Shown piece by piece: positions 20,830 to 32,271 of a stretch of DNA of 64,000 nt (its first letter is position 1; each line of letters begins with the position of its first letter). The notes beneath the pieces are model-generated. The model did not search any database. It had not been told where the DNA came from and saw only the letters and a list, made by a program, of their open reading frames with translations. The DNA lies in NCBI GenBank assembly GCA_947568835.1, contig OX387606.1:2728001-2792000 (forward strand), in the 5' to 3' direction. This stretch comes from Protonemura montana. Taxonomy: Eukaryota; Arthropoda; Insecta; Plecoptera; Nemouridae. The translations under genes and the position numbers were made by a program.

Positions 20830-22770
20830 GTAGATAATTGCGTATCTAGCATTACACACATTTAAATTACAATTTTAACACTAAACACTATGTGTTCGAA
20901 ATTTTTTTTTGCAAATTCACTGGATGCTTGAAAATTCTAAATTTTTGCATGGCTTCTAAAGTCGATGCAAAAGAATTGTCACCTTTTTTGGCAATTTGTC
21001 ACTCAAAATCAGTTTAATTTAAATAATCTCTAAAAAATGAATTCAGTAAATATATATATATTTGTTTTTGAAATCTGTATTCCATGCTAAGGGTTCTTGT
21101 AATGAAAAGTTAGCCTATAGGTGGATTGGATAAAAGTCAGAAATAATATTTCCGTTTGAAATTGGTGGTGGAATCTTTTCTAGACTGGGGTTGAATAATA
21201 GGCGTTGTATTTAGACAATTTCTCAGCAATTAAGCATTAAATCGATATGTTATTCATACCTTTATTACTGTAGCAACACCACGCTCATTTTGATGCTATT
21301 TGAAGTACGTTTTTTGTTGGAAAGTGCAGAAATAATAACAAGCCACGGGCTTGTACGTGGTGGAGATTTTAGTATTTAAAATATTCAAGAAAGTGTGGCC
21401 TTGCACATGGATTGCGTATTTGAATCATATTTGCTAAAACTGTAGGTACTCTGTAATTAAAGACACTTTAAATTTAAAATACCTGTTATTATAAAATTAA
21501 AATTTTTAATAATTTTTATTTAATTTAATTTTTAATTTATAAATTTATTACCTATAAATTATTGATGATTTGCATAAATGCCGCAAGTATAATTGATCGC
21601 TTGAAATCAACTGCGTGATCTTGTCTAGGCTGGGGATGGAGAAAAGTCGTCGTATTTTGACAAATTTCTCGCCTTTCAAGCATTTAATCGGTATGTTTTT
21701 TGGTATTTTGAATAAGATTCAACCATAAAAGCTTTGCCGAAATTAGTGCAAATTGGCTAAAATTGTCATGGACACTTTCAACGTCTCAAAGTGTTCCACC
21801 CACGCGTTTATAAAAAATAATCGCAATCAAAATTGAATTTACTGGTGGGAATTGGCGTTGAAATTTGGGGTAGATTTCTACCCATTTTAACACAATTAAA
21901 AACAATAATTTTATTTGAAATTAGAGAAGAACTATGTTTGAAAACCTGAGATTCGTCTTGGAAGTGTAATAAAAAATTGCGAATAACTCAACTTTATTAC
22001 TTCTTGGGAAACCGAACACAACAAAAGTTTTTCCCGAGTTTCCCACAAATTTCCAGCAGAATAATTTTTTTGAGTATTTCTTTAGCAGCTCAGCAACACG
22101 TAAGAAAAAAGCATTACAAAAATATTTGCTCTTATGTTGATTTTTACGTTCCTTACGAGTTGATTTAAATATTTAATTCTTTTTTTTCAGCACGGACACT
22201 TTAAATAATTGAAATATCGTTAGCGAACGCATTTTTTCGGCTGTTAAAAATTAAATAACAAAATAAAGGCCCGTTAATTATTTAAAGTGCCATTAAAAAC
22301 CTACACTCAAGCAGCGTCTATTCGCATCATCCATGTCATTTAAGTCAGAAGCTCAGAGTTTAAGTTTAACATTTTGCTATTGGGCTTACAAGTTAAGTCA
22401 GAGTCAAATTACTGGTGATAAATATCCTGACATTGGGCTTTTAGGTTAAGTTAAAAGTCCCAGCGCTAAGGGTTAAACGTTCTGCTATAGGTTTTACATG
22501 CAGTCAATCAACCAGTGTAGAAATTATTGTAAATAAAGTACTGACATGTGTTTTTATATTTAATCAATTATTTTGATTGAGTAATTTCTTCAGAAATATG
22601 AAAGGAAGCCGTGGATGGAAAGAGATAAGTGAAAAGATAGAAATGGATGAAAGCAAGTTTGGATGTCGAAGAGAGCATGAAGATAAGGTGGTTATTAAAA
22701 ATATGAAGAACGACACCGAAAAATACTCTAAGTTAAATAGAACTGGTAGAGAATGGAAAGAAATGAAAAT
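20830..22770. other. AT-rich non-coding stretch with a dispersed repeat at 21815-22175
   Basis: No gene is supported. The part at about 21815-22175 matches 52010-52330 at a diverged level (shared phrases such as CCAGCAGAATAATTTT / CCCGCAGAATAATTTT and CAGCAACACGTRA), and recurs at 39408-39768 in unit 2. It is a dispersed repeat of unknown class. Confidence 0.5.
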
Positions 22771-22774
22771 AAGT

Positions 22775-24709
22775 GTGAAAGTTGCACTGGGGCAGAGTCA
22801 CATGCCCAGTCAAACACGTGAAAGTTGCACTGGGGCAGAGTCACATACCTAGTCGAACACGTGAAAGTTGCACTGGGGCAGAGTCACATGCCCAGTCGAA
22901 CACGTGAAAGTTGCACTGGGGCAGAGTCACATGCGCAGTCGAACACGTGAAAGTTGCACTGGAACAGAGTCACATGCCCAGTTGAACACGTGAAAGTTGC
23001 ACTGGGGCAGAGTCACAAGCCCAGTCAAACACGCGAAAGTTGCACTGGGGCAGAGTCACATACCTAGTCGAACACGTGAAAGTTGCACTGGGGCAGAGTC
23101 ACATGCCCAGTCGAACACGTGAAAGTTGCACTGGGGCAGAGTCACATGCGCAGTCGAACACGTGAAAATTGCACTGGGACAGAGTCACATGCCCAGTTGA
23201 ACACGTGAAAGTTGCACTGGGACTGAGTCATATGCCCAGTCGAACACGTGAAAGTTGCACTGGGGCAGAGTCACATGCGCAGTCGAACACGTGAAAGTTG
23301 CACTGGGACAGAGTCACATGCCCAGTCGAACACGTGAAAGTTGCACTGGGACAGAGTCACATGCCCAGTCGAACACGTGAAAGTTGCACTGGGGCAGAGT
23401 CACATGCCCAGTCCAACACGTAAAAGTTGCACTGGGACAGAGTCACAAGCCCAGTTGAACACGTGAAAGTTGCACTGGGACTGAGTCATATGCCCAGTCG
23501 AACACGTGAAAGTTGCACTGGGGCAGAGTCACATGCCCAGTCGAACACGTGAAAGTTGCAATGGGACAGAGTCACATGCGCAGTCGAACACGTGAAAGTT
23601 GCACTGGGGCAGAGTCACATGCCCAGTCGAACACGTGAAAGTTGCACTGGGGCAGAGTCACATGCCTAGTCAAACACGTGAAAGTTGCACTGGGGCAGAG
23701 TCACATGCCCAGTCAAACACGTGAAAGTTGCACTGGGGCAGAGTCACATGCCCAGTCGAACACGTGAAAGTTGCACTGGGGCAGAGTAACATGCCCAGTC
23801 GGACACGTGAAAGTTGCACTGGGGCAGATTCACATGCTCAGTCGAACACGTGAAAGTTTCACTGGGGCAGAGTCACATACCCAGTCAAACACTTGAAAGT
23901 TGCACTGGGGCAGAGTCACATGCCCAGTCGAACACGTGAAAGTTGCACTGGGGCAGAGTCACATGCCCAGTCGAACACGTGAAAGTTGCACTGGAGCAGA
24001 GTCACATGCCCAGTCAAACACGTGAAAGTTGCACTGGGGCAGAGTCACATGCCTAGTCAAACACGTGAAAGTTGCACTGGGGCAGAGTCACATACCTAGT
24101 CGAACACGTGAAAGTTGCACTGGGGCAGAGTAACATGCCCAGTCGAACACGTGAAAGTTGCACTGGGGCAGAGTCACATGCCCAGTCGAACACGTGAAAG
24201 TTGCACTGGAGCAGAGTCACATGCCCAGTCAAACACGTGAAAGTTGCACTGGGGCAGAGTCACATGCCTAGTCAAACACGTGAAAGTTGCACTGGGGCAG
24301 AGTCACATACCTAGTCGAACACGTGAAAGTTGCACTGGGGCAGAGTAACATGCCCAGTCGAACACGTGAAAGTTGCACTGGGACAGAGTCACATGCCCAG
24401 TCGAACACGTGAAAGTTGCACTGGGACAGAGTCACATGCCCAGTCGAACACGTGAAAGTTGTACTGGAGCAGAGTCACATGCCCAGTCGAACACGTGAAA
24501 GTTGCACTGGAGCAGAGTCACATGCCCAGTCGAACACGTGAAAGTTGCACTGGGGCAGAGTCACATGCCCAGTCGAACACGTGAAAGTTGCACTGGAACA
24601 GAGTCACATGCCCAGTCGAACACTTGAAAGTTGCACTGGGGCAGATTCACATGCCCAGTCGAACACGTGAAAGCTGCACTGGGGCAGAGTCACATGCCCA
24701 GTCGAACAC
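22775..24709. repeat. 43-bp hairpin satellite, about 45 units (unit 1)
   Basis: Consensus: GTGAAAGTTGC, ACTGGGGCA, GAGTCACA, TGCCCAGT, CGAACAC. ACTGGG(G)CA pairs with TGCCCAGT across an 8-base loop, and the unit border gives CACGTG. Variants include AACAGAGTCAC and TACCTAGT types, arranged in partly repeated higher-order blocks. No long open frame runs through it, because 43 is not a multiple of three. Confidence 0.95.
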
Positions 24710-24719
24710 GCATATCGCT

Positions 24720-26000
24720 CCAAGAACTCACACGGGGCGCACCGAGGCAGTCAGTCAAACAAGTCATAAATAAATAAGTGTGAAGTCAGAGAATTGTATT
24801 CTTTGCTCACAATTCAGACGACAGGAATGTTATATTTATAAAGTTGAGTGTATGCACCGTTAAGCAGCAAGCTTTTTTTTTTTTACCTGCAGCCAGTTTT
24901 CAGTCACCTATATTTATATTTCCACTCGTGACATGATGAATTATTTAATTCTTGTCAGGTGTCAGAATCAGACAATAAGGCTATCAAGTTGTCTTGACAT
25001 CTCACGTGATATTAAAACAGGTAGCAATCGACTGACACTGGTTAGAAACTTTCAATAAAAAAGCATTAGTTGGTAAATTTTACAATTTATATTACCTATG
25101 TAATTCACAGTCTTGTTCATGGTTATTGCAATTAACATATTGTCAATGCGTTTTAAGAGCTTTCATCTGATAGGGACAGTTTTTATGTTGACATAATAAA
25201 AAGAAACGGATGATGACCTTATATTTGGTTTGGTCGGTGTGTACGTGTGTGTGTGTGTTTGTGACAGGGTTGTGAGGATGGGAGGGGGGTGGGGGGGGGG
25301 TATGATTCTTTGAAGAATGCTTTCATAAGAATTTCGACTTTAATGCCTAAACATTCTCTTGTAAGGCCCATCGGAATTGAGTAATTTTTTTTAAGAAATG
25401 GTTTTGTTGGAATTTTATTATTAGGAACACTTCAAAAATTCAGAAATTGATTTCAAAAATTGATGTCCTAACGGGAAAACAGGCAGCTCAATTGGTTAGA
25501 GCAACACCCGCGACAGGTGGATATTGGGGTTTGAGTCTTCGTTTGGGCATAAAAATAGTAGAGTTTCTCATAGTAAATTAAGCCGCGCATTGCAAGCGTT
25601 TGCAATTTAATACACATATGATAGGTATTTGTTATGCATTTTTCTTTATTTTAAGCACACTTCATTCGTTTATGATAAGCCTGGTTATGATCTGATGGGG
25701 CCTATCAGGTGGCCAGATGCAGGGGCGACGTTAGGATCCGCTACACGCACTCGAAGACGCCACCCGCAGGGCAAACTTGGCACCTCCACGACATATATTT
25801 ATTGCAAGGTAAGTCAGTTGAAATTGCAATAAGTTCAGCTTTGAACTTTCAAAATATAAAGTTTTAGGGGGGGGGGGCGAAAGCGGCTTTGCACTGGTAA
25901 AATCTCACAAGTTAATACAATTTTGAAAACAATGATTTGTCATACATTTATTAAGCACAAAGATTCCAGTTGTGTTAGTTTTATCGCGATCAGACAAAAA
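24720..26000. other. Non-coding stretch between satellites
   Basis: Apart from the SINE there is a GT-rich microsatellite and G-rich tract at 25230-25305 and a poly-G tract at 25866-25877. Both differ in length between the units. A donor-like CAAG|GTAAGTC at 25807 follows an open frame at 25629-25832, but no domain is recognised. Unit 2 equivalent 41880-43165. Confidence 0.4.
25400..25620 (+). mobile_element. tRNA-derived SINE, plus strand (unit 1)
   Basis: A box CAGCTCAATTGGTTAGAGCA and B box GGGGTTTGAGTCTTCG lie 25 bases apart. The body follows and ends with GCGCATTGCAAGCGTTTGCAA. The B box departs from the tRNA consensus. Duplicate at 42561-42781. The members at 18481 and 56170 are in reverse orientation. 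Confidence 0.65.
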
Positions 26001-26009
26001 GTGTCAACG

Positions 26010-27560
26010 AAACCGAGTCACTCAGACGTGCTGTCAGTAGATCCACCTAACATCGGAGTGGGGAGACCCATGAATCGCTCAGACGCACTGTCAGTAGATC
26101 CTCCTAACAGCGGAGTGGGGAGACCCATGAATCGCTCAGACGCGCTGTCGGTAGATCCTCATAACATCGGAGTGGGGAGACCCATGAATCGCTCAGACGC
26201 GCTGTCGGTAGATCCTCCTAACAGCGGAGTGGGGAGACCCATGAATCGCTCAGACGCGCTGTCAGTAGATCCTCCTAACAGCGGAGTGGGGATACCCATG
26301 AATTGCTCAGACGCGCTGTCAGTAGATCCTCCTAACAGCGGAGTGAGGAGACCCATGAATCGCTCAGACGCGCTGTCAGTAGATCCTCCTAACAGCGGAG
26401 TGGGGAGACGCATGAATCGCTCAGACGCGATGTCAGTAGATTCTCCTAACAGCGGAGTGGGGAGACCCATGAATCGCTCAGACGCGCTGTCGGTAGATCC
26501 TCCTAACATTGGAGTGGGGAGACCCATGAATCGCTCAGACGCGCTGTCGGTAGATCCTCCTAACAGCGGAGTGGGGAGACCCATGAATCGCTCAGACGCG
26601 CTGTCAGTAGATCCTCCTAACAGCGGAGTGGGGAGGCCCATGAATCGCTCAGACGCGATGTCAGTAGATTCTCCTAACAGCGGAGTGGGGAGACCCATGA
26701 ATCGCTCAGACGCGCTGTCAGTAGATCCAACTTACAGAGGAGTGGGGAGACCCATGAATCGCTCAGACGCGCTGTCAGTAGATCCATCTAACAGCGGAGT
26801 GGGGAGACCCATGAATCGCTCAGACGCGCTGTCGGTAGATCCTCCTAACAGCGGAGTGGGGAGACCCATGAATCGCTCAGACGCGCTGTCAGTAGATCCA
26901 CCTAACAGCGGAGTGGGGAGACCCATGAATCGCTCAGATGTGCTGTCAGTAGATCCTCCTAACAGCGGAGTGGGGAGACCCATGAATCGCTCAGACGCGC
27001 TGTCAGTAGATCCTTCTAACAACGGAGTGGGGAGACCCATGAATCGCTCAGACGCGCTGTAAGTAGATTCTCCTAACAGCGGAGTGGAGAGACCCATGAA
27101 TTGCTCAGACGCGCTGTCAGTAGATCCTCCTAACAGCGGAGTGGGGAGACCCATGAATCGCTCAGACGCGCTGTCAGTAGATCCTCCTAACAGCGGAGTG
27201 GGGAGACCCATGAATCGCTCAGACGCGCTGTCAGTAGATCCTCCTAACAGCGGAGTGGGGAGACCCATGAATCGCTCAGACGCGCTGTCAGTAGATCCAC
27301 CTAACAGCGGAGTGGGGAGACCCATGAATCGCTCAGACGCGTTGTCAGTAGATCCTCCTAACAGTGGAGTGGGGAGACCCATGAATCGCTCAGACGCGCT
27401 GTCAGTAGATCCACCTAACAGCGGAGTGGGGAGACCCATGAATCGCTCAGACGCGTTGTCAGTAGATCCTCCTAACAGTGGAGTGGGGAGACCCATGAAT
27501 CGCTCAGACGCGCTGTCAGTAGATCCACCTAACAGCGCAGTGGGAAGACCCATGATTCGA
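26010..27560. repeat. 57-bp minisatellite, open on both strands, about 27 units (unit 1)
   Basis: The unit is 57 bp (19 codons). The plus strand reads MNRSDALSVDPPNSGVGRP and the minus strand MGLPTPLLGGSTDSASERF, both without stops. In unit 1 the plus frame is closed by one TAA at about 27060. The minus frame runs on into unique sequence to about 28027. Units differ mainly at synonymous-looking positions (CCTCCT/CCACCT, TCAGTA/TCGGTA). Confidence 0.95.
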
Positions 27561-28300
27561 CTTAACTTGTTATTTGTATAAAAACAGCCAATCAGAATAT
27601 GGTTTTTGTTTGTTAATGGTCTGTTAAATTCCATCAAGGACCGAGATTTTTTAAACATGAAGAATATAGAAGCATACGGAAAAGTCTTACTTACTTTGGA
27701 TAGAAAAAAATCCAGCATAAATTTTGTCTCAATAATACAATCCTTCCAGTTCTTTTGAAAACTCATTAAAAAATGCTGACCACAGACAAGTTTTGTTTGA
27801 ATTCCAGTTTTGAACCGAAGAAAACTTTCTGTGTTTTGTCTTGAATTCTGACTTTGTGAACGACAGTAGCGTGTGTCCAGTTTTCTCTGTATTTTAGTGG
27901 GACGCTCTTTGCATTTAGATTGCTTATTTTGTAACGTGAATATGTGTAGGATGAAAATACAATGGTAAGCTGTTGTTTCTGGTGACAAAAGTATAAAAGA
28001 ATCTCTCTTGTGCTTCGCGCTTGGCAAAATATTTTCCAGAAAGGCATAAAAGGTAATATTTTAACTGAATTTGCTAAGTTTTTCATAGAGCATATCTGTG
28101 GATGCAAAATACATTTTAAGCGCGAACCAACACAATATACATTTTACATTCATGTTTTTGACGATATACTATGTATGGTAAAGAAGAAATAAGAAGTTCA
28201 ATTTAATGCATTATTTAATTATACATTATTTCAAAATATTTCAATTCAATGCAGTAACTGATGGAAGTCAGGTCTTACTAAAAAAATATATAAAACAAAA
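27560..28300. other. Flank of the 57-bp minisatellite
   Basis: The minus strand is open to 28027 in the frame of the minisatellite (basic, Lys/Ser/Gln-rich, unrecognised), and another frame is open at 27766-28107. No splice or start signals support either. Unit 2 equivalent 44722-45460. Confidence 0.35.
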
Positions 28301-28307
28301 ATTTTGC

Positions 28308-29040
28308 TTGAGATCGCCTGACAGAGCTTCTCCTGCTATCTTATGTTACCACGGGTATATCATGGCCTAGCATAGGAGGTTCAATGGTAGATTCAACGTT
28401 TGGTAGCCATGGAGATGCTGAGATCGCCTGACAGAGCTTCTCCTGCTATCTTATGTGACCACGGGTATATCATGACCTAGCATAGGAGGTTCAATGGTAG
28501 ATTCAACGTTTGGTAGCCATGAAGATGCTGAGATCGCCTGACAGAGATTCTAAAATCTGATCTCTTTTGTGATTACGGGTATAAAACGCAACTTAAACGG
28601 TGAAGCTAAGCCCCATTGTAAAAATATTTCTATTTCACTTCACGTGGTCAAGTGCTGCCAACACAAATGCCATTTCCTTTGCGTGCTTGCAGCTCAACAG
28701 GTGGCCTCGTTGCGGTAGGTTATTGTAAACAGTGTGACGCGAAGGGATTTCAAAAGATACAAATGATGTTTTTAAAAGCTGCCGCTAGATTTATAACTTA
28801 TGAAACGCTTAACTTCGAACTACTGTGAAGGTTCAATGGTAGATTCAACGTTTGGTAGCCATGGAGATGCTGAGATCACCTGACAGAGCTTCTCAATTCT
28901 GCTCTCTTATGTTACCACGGGTATATCATGGCCTAGCATAGGAGGTTCAATGGTTGATTCAATGTTAGGTAGCCATGAAGATGCTGAGATTGCCTGACAG
29001 AGCTCCTCAATTCTGCTATCTTATATTACCACGAGTTTAA
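28308..29040. repeat. About 111-bp tandem repeat, about five copies, interrupted (unit 1)
   Basis: The unit contains GAGATCGCCTGACAGAGCTTC, TATCTTATGTTACCACGGG, CCTAGCATAGGAGG and GGTAGCCATGGAGATGCT. Two near-identical copies start at 28311 and 28422. A diverged stretch follows, and two more copies lie at about 28830-29035. CCTAGCATAGG is a palindrome. Duplicate at 45470-46203. Confidence 0.8.
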
Positions 29041-29460
29041 TCTCTTCACAGCATTGATGTCCCAACTAGAGCCACTTTAATTTTTTATTAGGATTAAAAT
29101 CCCCGAAACAAACTCGCAAAGAAAACGTTGGTAATTGGAGAGATTTGTGTGGAAATTACCACTGAGGAATACAAAATTAAATTTCAATTTAGGAAATAAG
29201 GTTTAAACGAATCAGCTGAGACAAAAGTATTAACGTTGCAGAAAATAGTTAGTGGCAGATGAAATTGCAATGTTTCTAATGTTTCAAAGATCGTGGGGAA
29301 TTAGAGGTTATTTGGTGCAATTAAAGCCTCGAGTGGATCTGTTTGCAAAACCGTGATCCAGTCACGGCGTATAAGAGGCAAGACAGATGCTTCTGTCAAG
29401 TTTCATTCAACGTGGTTAAGAGCTATCGACTAAAAAATACACATTTTGCAAGAAAATTCT

Positions 29461-29480
29461 GTCGGTCTGATCAGACCGAC
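29461..29480. repeat. Perfect 20-bp palindrome
   Basis: GTCGGTCTGATCAGACCGAC is its own reverse complement. It lies just upstream of the 5S-derived SINE array. It is conserved in unit 2 at 46623-46642. Confidence 0.8.
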
Positions 29481-29497
29481 AAATGATTCCTCCACAA

Positions 29498-29950
29498 ATC
29501 CATGCTGTCGAGAGGTTGAGAGCAAGGCGAGTGCAGTTGCTGTACTAACTTTCATCCCTCCAACCTCTCTCCCGAACAGAACTGGTCATGTGTATGATGG
29601 TCACCCATCCAATACCTGACCCAGTGCAGTGTTGCTTAACTTTCATCCCTCCAACCTCTCTCCCGAACAGAACTGGTCATGTGTATGATGGTCACCCATC
29701 CAATACCTGACCCAGTGCAGTGTTGCTTAACTTGCATCCCTCTAACCTCTCTCCCGAACAGAACTGGTCATGTGTATGATGGTCACCCATCCAATACCTG
29801 ACTCAGCGCAGTGTTGCTTAACTTCGGTGATCTAACGAAAACTAATGTTTCCAACACGCTAAACCGTTTAGTGGTCACCCATCCAATACCTGACTCAGCG
29901 CAGTGTTGCTTAACTTCGGTGATCTAACGAGAACCGGTGTTTACAACACG
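29498..29950 (-). mobile_element. 5S-rRNA-derived SINE with multiplied head (unit 1)
   Basis: Read on the minus strand, the segment has 5S-like sequence, including GAAGTTAAGCAACACTG and TATTGGATGGGTGACCATC, which match the internal control region of 5S rRNA. The 91-bp head is repeated about three times, followed by two shorter copies with a GATCTAACGAGAACCGG part. The body side (CATGCTGTCGAGAGG) is shared with 57733-58101. Duplicate at 46660-47112. It is not a 5S gene, because the outer stem does not pair. Confidence 0.75.
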
Positions 29951-30700
29951 CCAAATTATTCGGCACAGGCGTTCTTTTGTGCGACTTACAAGCAAATTCC
30001 GAGAAAAATACACAAAAGCACCAACAACAAAAGATTGTGCCGTACCTTCATATATTTTAAGACACCTTTTTCCCTTGAAAACAAAAATACTCTTTTCAAA
30101 ATGGCCTTTATGTCTGAGGACAAAAGCCAACGGAAGGATGACAATATTCGTTTCCTCTGAAGGCTTTTATTAGAAGAAATCTCCAAGAACACGCAGCGCA
30201 TATCGCCGTCGTGACTATCCGAAGTACTAATACACAAAATGACGACTGCCATTTTATTATACTCGATGAAACGCTGTATTAAAAGAATTCTGGATCATTT
30301 GTTAGAGTTTGGAAAGCTTATGCTATGAGCTTCCTAGTTAGAAGCGTTTTTGAAGATTTGATACGGTTCTAATGGTGATACAGATATATAACGCTCTCGT
30401 TGGGTGGGGGTGTGGATGGTCGGGAATGCCGGATGTATTGTCAATGAAAAGTCTTTGTTGATAAATAAAAAAATATGAAATTAAAACGTGCATACATATG
30501 AATCTTTTTGGGGGTGGAAGGCATGAAGAAAGATTCGAGATAGATTAGAGGAGGTAAAGTTTAAAGGTAAAGAAGAATATGATTTAAATTAATAAGAAAA
30601 CAAAATAGGAAAGAAATGGATTGGGATAGTAGAAAGAGGTGTTGAAGAGTGGAACGGATTGTTAGTATGGATTAAAAAGGGTTGAAGAATGTGAAAAGTT
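29950..30700. other. Right end of unit 1, no gene seen
   Basis: Short open frames occur on both strands (29903-30252) but overlap one another and the SINE, and none shows a family signature. A purine-rich AGGAGG / GAAGAAT stretch leads to the duplication junction. Unit 2 equivalent 47112-47865. Confidence 0.35.
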
Positions 30701-32271
30701 AAATACAATAGAATAAATTCGAGCAAATGATTGGCCGAGGAAGTCACGAGGTGTAATCTGGAGAGGGAGCGTGAGGAACGCGAGAAGAAGAGCAAGGAAG
30801 AAGCTGGAGACGGACCGAGGCCGGGGAAGTGACAAGACGTGCTAGGGAGAAGGCCCGAGACCCGGAACGTGACGAGTGGTGTCGAGAGATACAGACCGAG
30901 ACCGGTAACGTGAGAAGGCTTATCAGAGGAGACGAGACCAGTACACCGGGACCAGTACACCAAGTCAGCGGAGGTACGACGACTGGAGTGGCGACGCTGT
31001 CTCGAGCTACGAATCCTGAGCCACGACGTCGCCTGATACCACGACGTCGCCCGAGTTGAGACGCGAACCCGAGCCACGACGCCTGAGTCGCGATCCTCAT
31101 TAATCACACGACGCCTGTTCGACGAGTCAACGCGAACGTCGTCGCCTGATCGACGGAGAAACACGGCTACATCGGCGATCAAATTCAAGTAATCTTTATA
31201 ATTTTAATCTGGCCAATGACAGCTAGCTAGGGACTTAGGGATTTTTTTATCTTATCACTCTTATAGTAAATTGTTAGTTTGTAATTAGGATTATTTTCAT
31301 ATTACCTTTCATGTATCAGAGGTGTCGTGCATTGAGAGTAAAAAATTGTTATTTCTTAAGAGTGTTTTATATTAGGCGAACTTTGTATCCCGCACCCTAC
31401 CCCTTCGTAGGACGACATTGCGTGCGTCGGCATACACTTGCGAGCATCGAGACGTTTAGAGGTATTTACAGAATTATTACCTTACAGTCTATGATAGCAC
31501 GCTGGCTTTTTTGGCTTCTCCGACTTTTCCATCACTGGAAAGCATTGTATTGTATTGTATTTTATTTGATCAGAAAGATACATTAAAATGCGTGGATCAC
31601 GTCAGTTATACTTATAAAATAAACTAATGAATAACAAAATAAGTAAATAAATAAATATATACATATACATATTTTCACGAGCGTAAACAGGTAGGTTAGG
31701 TACGTTAAGGTCATAGGTGAATAAAATCATCAGTGCTGTAAAACATTTTTTCAAGAAGATACAATTTTAAGAGAGTTTTAAAATTCCCTACGGTTTTGGC
31801 TGCTTTGATTTCTGCAGGCAGCGCGTTGAACATTCGACGGCCAGTTTGGATAACGTTGGAAGTTGTAGTTTTTAGGCGGCAAAACTCATAAAAATTTTCT
31901 ATACGTAGATATTAAATTTATTTCATTACATCAGATTTAGCATCGAATCTATTAAACTAGATTTCTTCAACTCATTTGACGTTTCTGCCAAACAAAATAT
32001 AACGCCATCTAGATGGTGACTTCGCCGAAGCTAGTAATCCAATCTAGGTGGCTTTTCTTTGGTCAAACAAAGAAGGCCGCTCGTCATTCGTGAAGTCGCG
32101 TTTACAAGCATTGTTTCCCGAATTTGACAAAAGTCAAGTATTGTCGGCAATAATTCAAGTCGGTGCTTTCCACAACAAATAAACGATGATGTATCCAGGG
32201 AAACTTAATCCGGTAAGATACGTTCACCGGAGAAAGTCGTGTAAGTTTTTGCTCTTCAAAAAAATTACATA

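Larger units (their letters stand above)
13137..30704. repeat. Unit 1 of a head-to-tail tandem duplication (about 17.57 kb)
   Basis: Base 13141 (CAATAGAATAAATTCGAGC) corresponds to 30706, and the two segments then run in parallel with only scattered single-base differences to about 30704/47865. Left flank ...TTCTTTAAATG and right flank ...AAAAGTTAAAG share TTAAA at the junction, so microhomology joining is plausible. Length differences between the units lie in two tandem arrays: a 28-bp gain near 35900 and ten fewer 43-bp units in unit 2. Confidence 0.95.

Noticed and set aside
22775-24709. CRISPR array
   Set aside because: The repeats are contiguous with no unique spacers, and the sequence is eukaryotic. 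This is a satellite.
25480-25555. Functional tRNA gene
   Set aside because: A and B boxes are present, but the acceptor and anticodon stems do not pair. It is a tRNA-derived SINE.
26732-28027. 431-codon minus-strand gene through the 57-bp array
   Set aside because: It has no recognised domain, start context or splice signal. Openness of the array explains most of the length.
29498-29950. 5S rRNA genes
   Set aside because: Only the inner control-region part matches, and the outer stem is missing. It is a SINE head.
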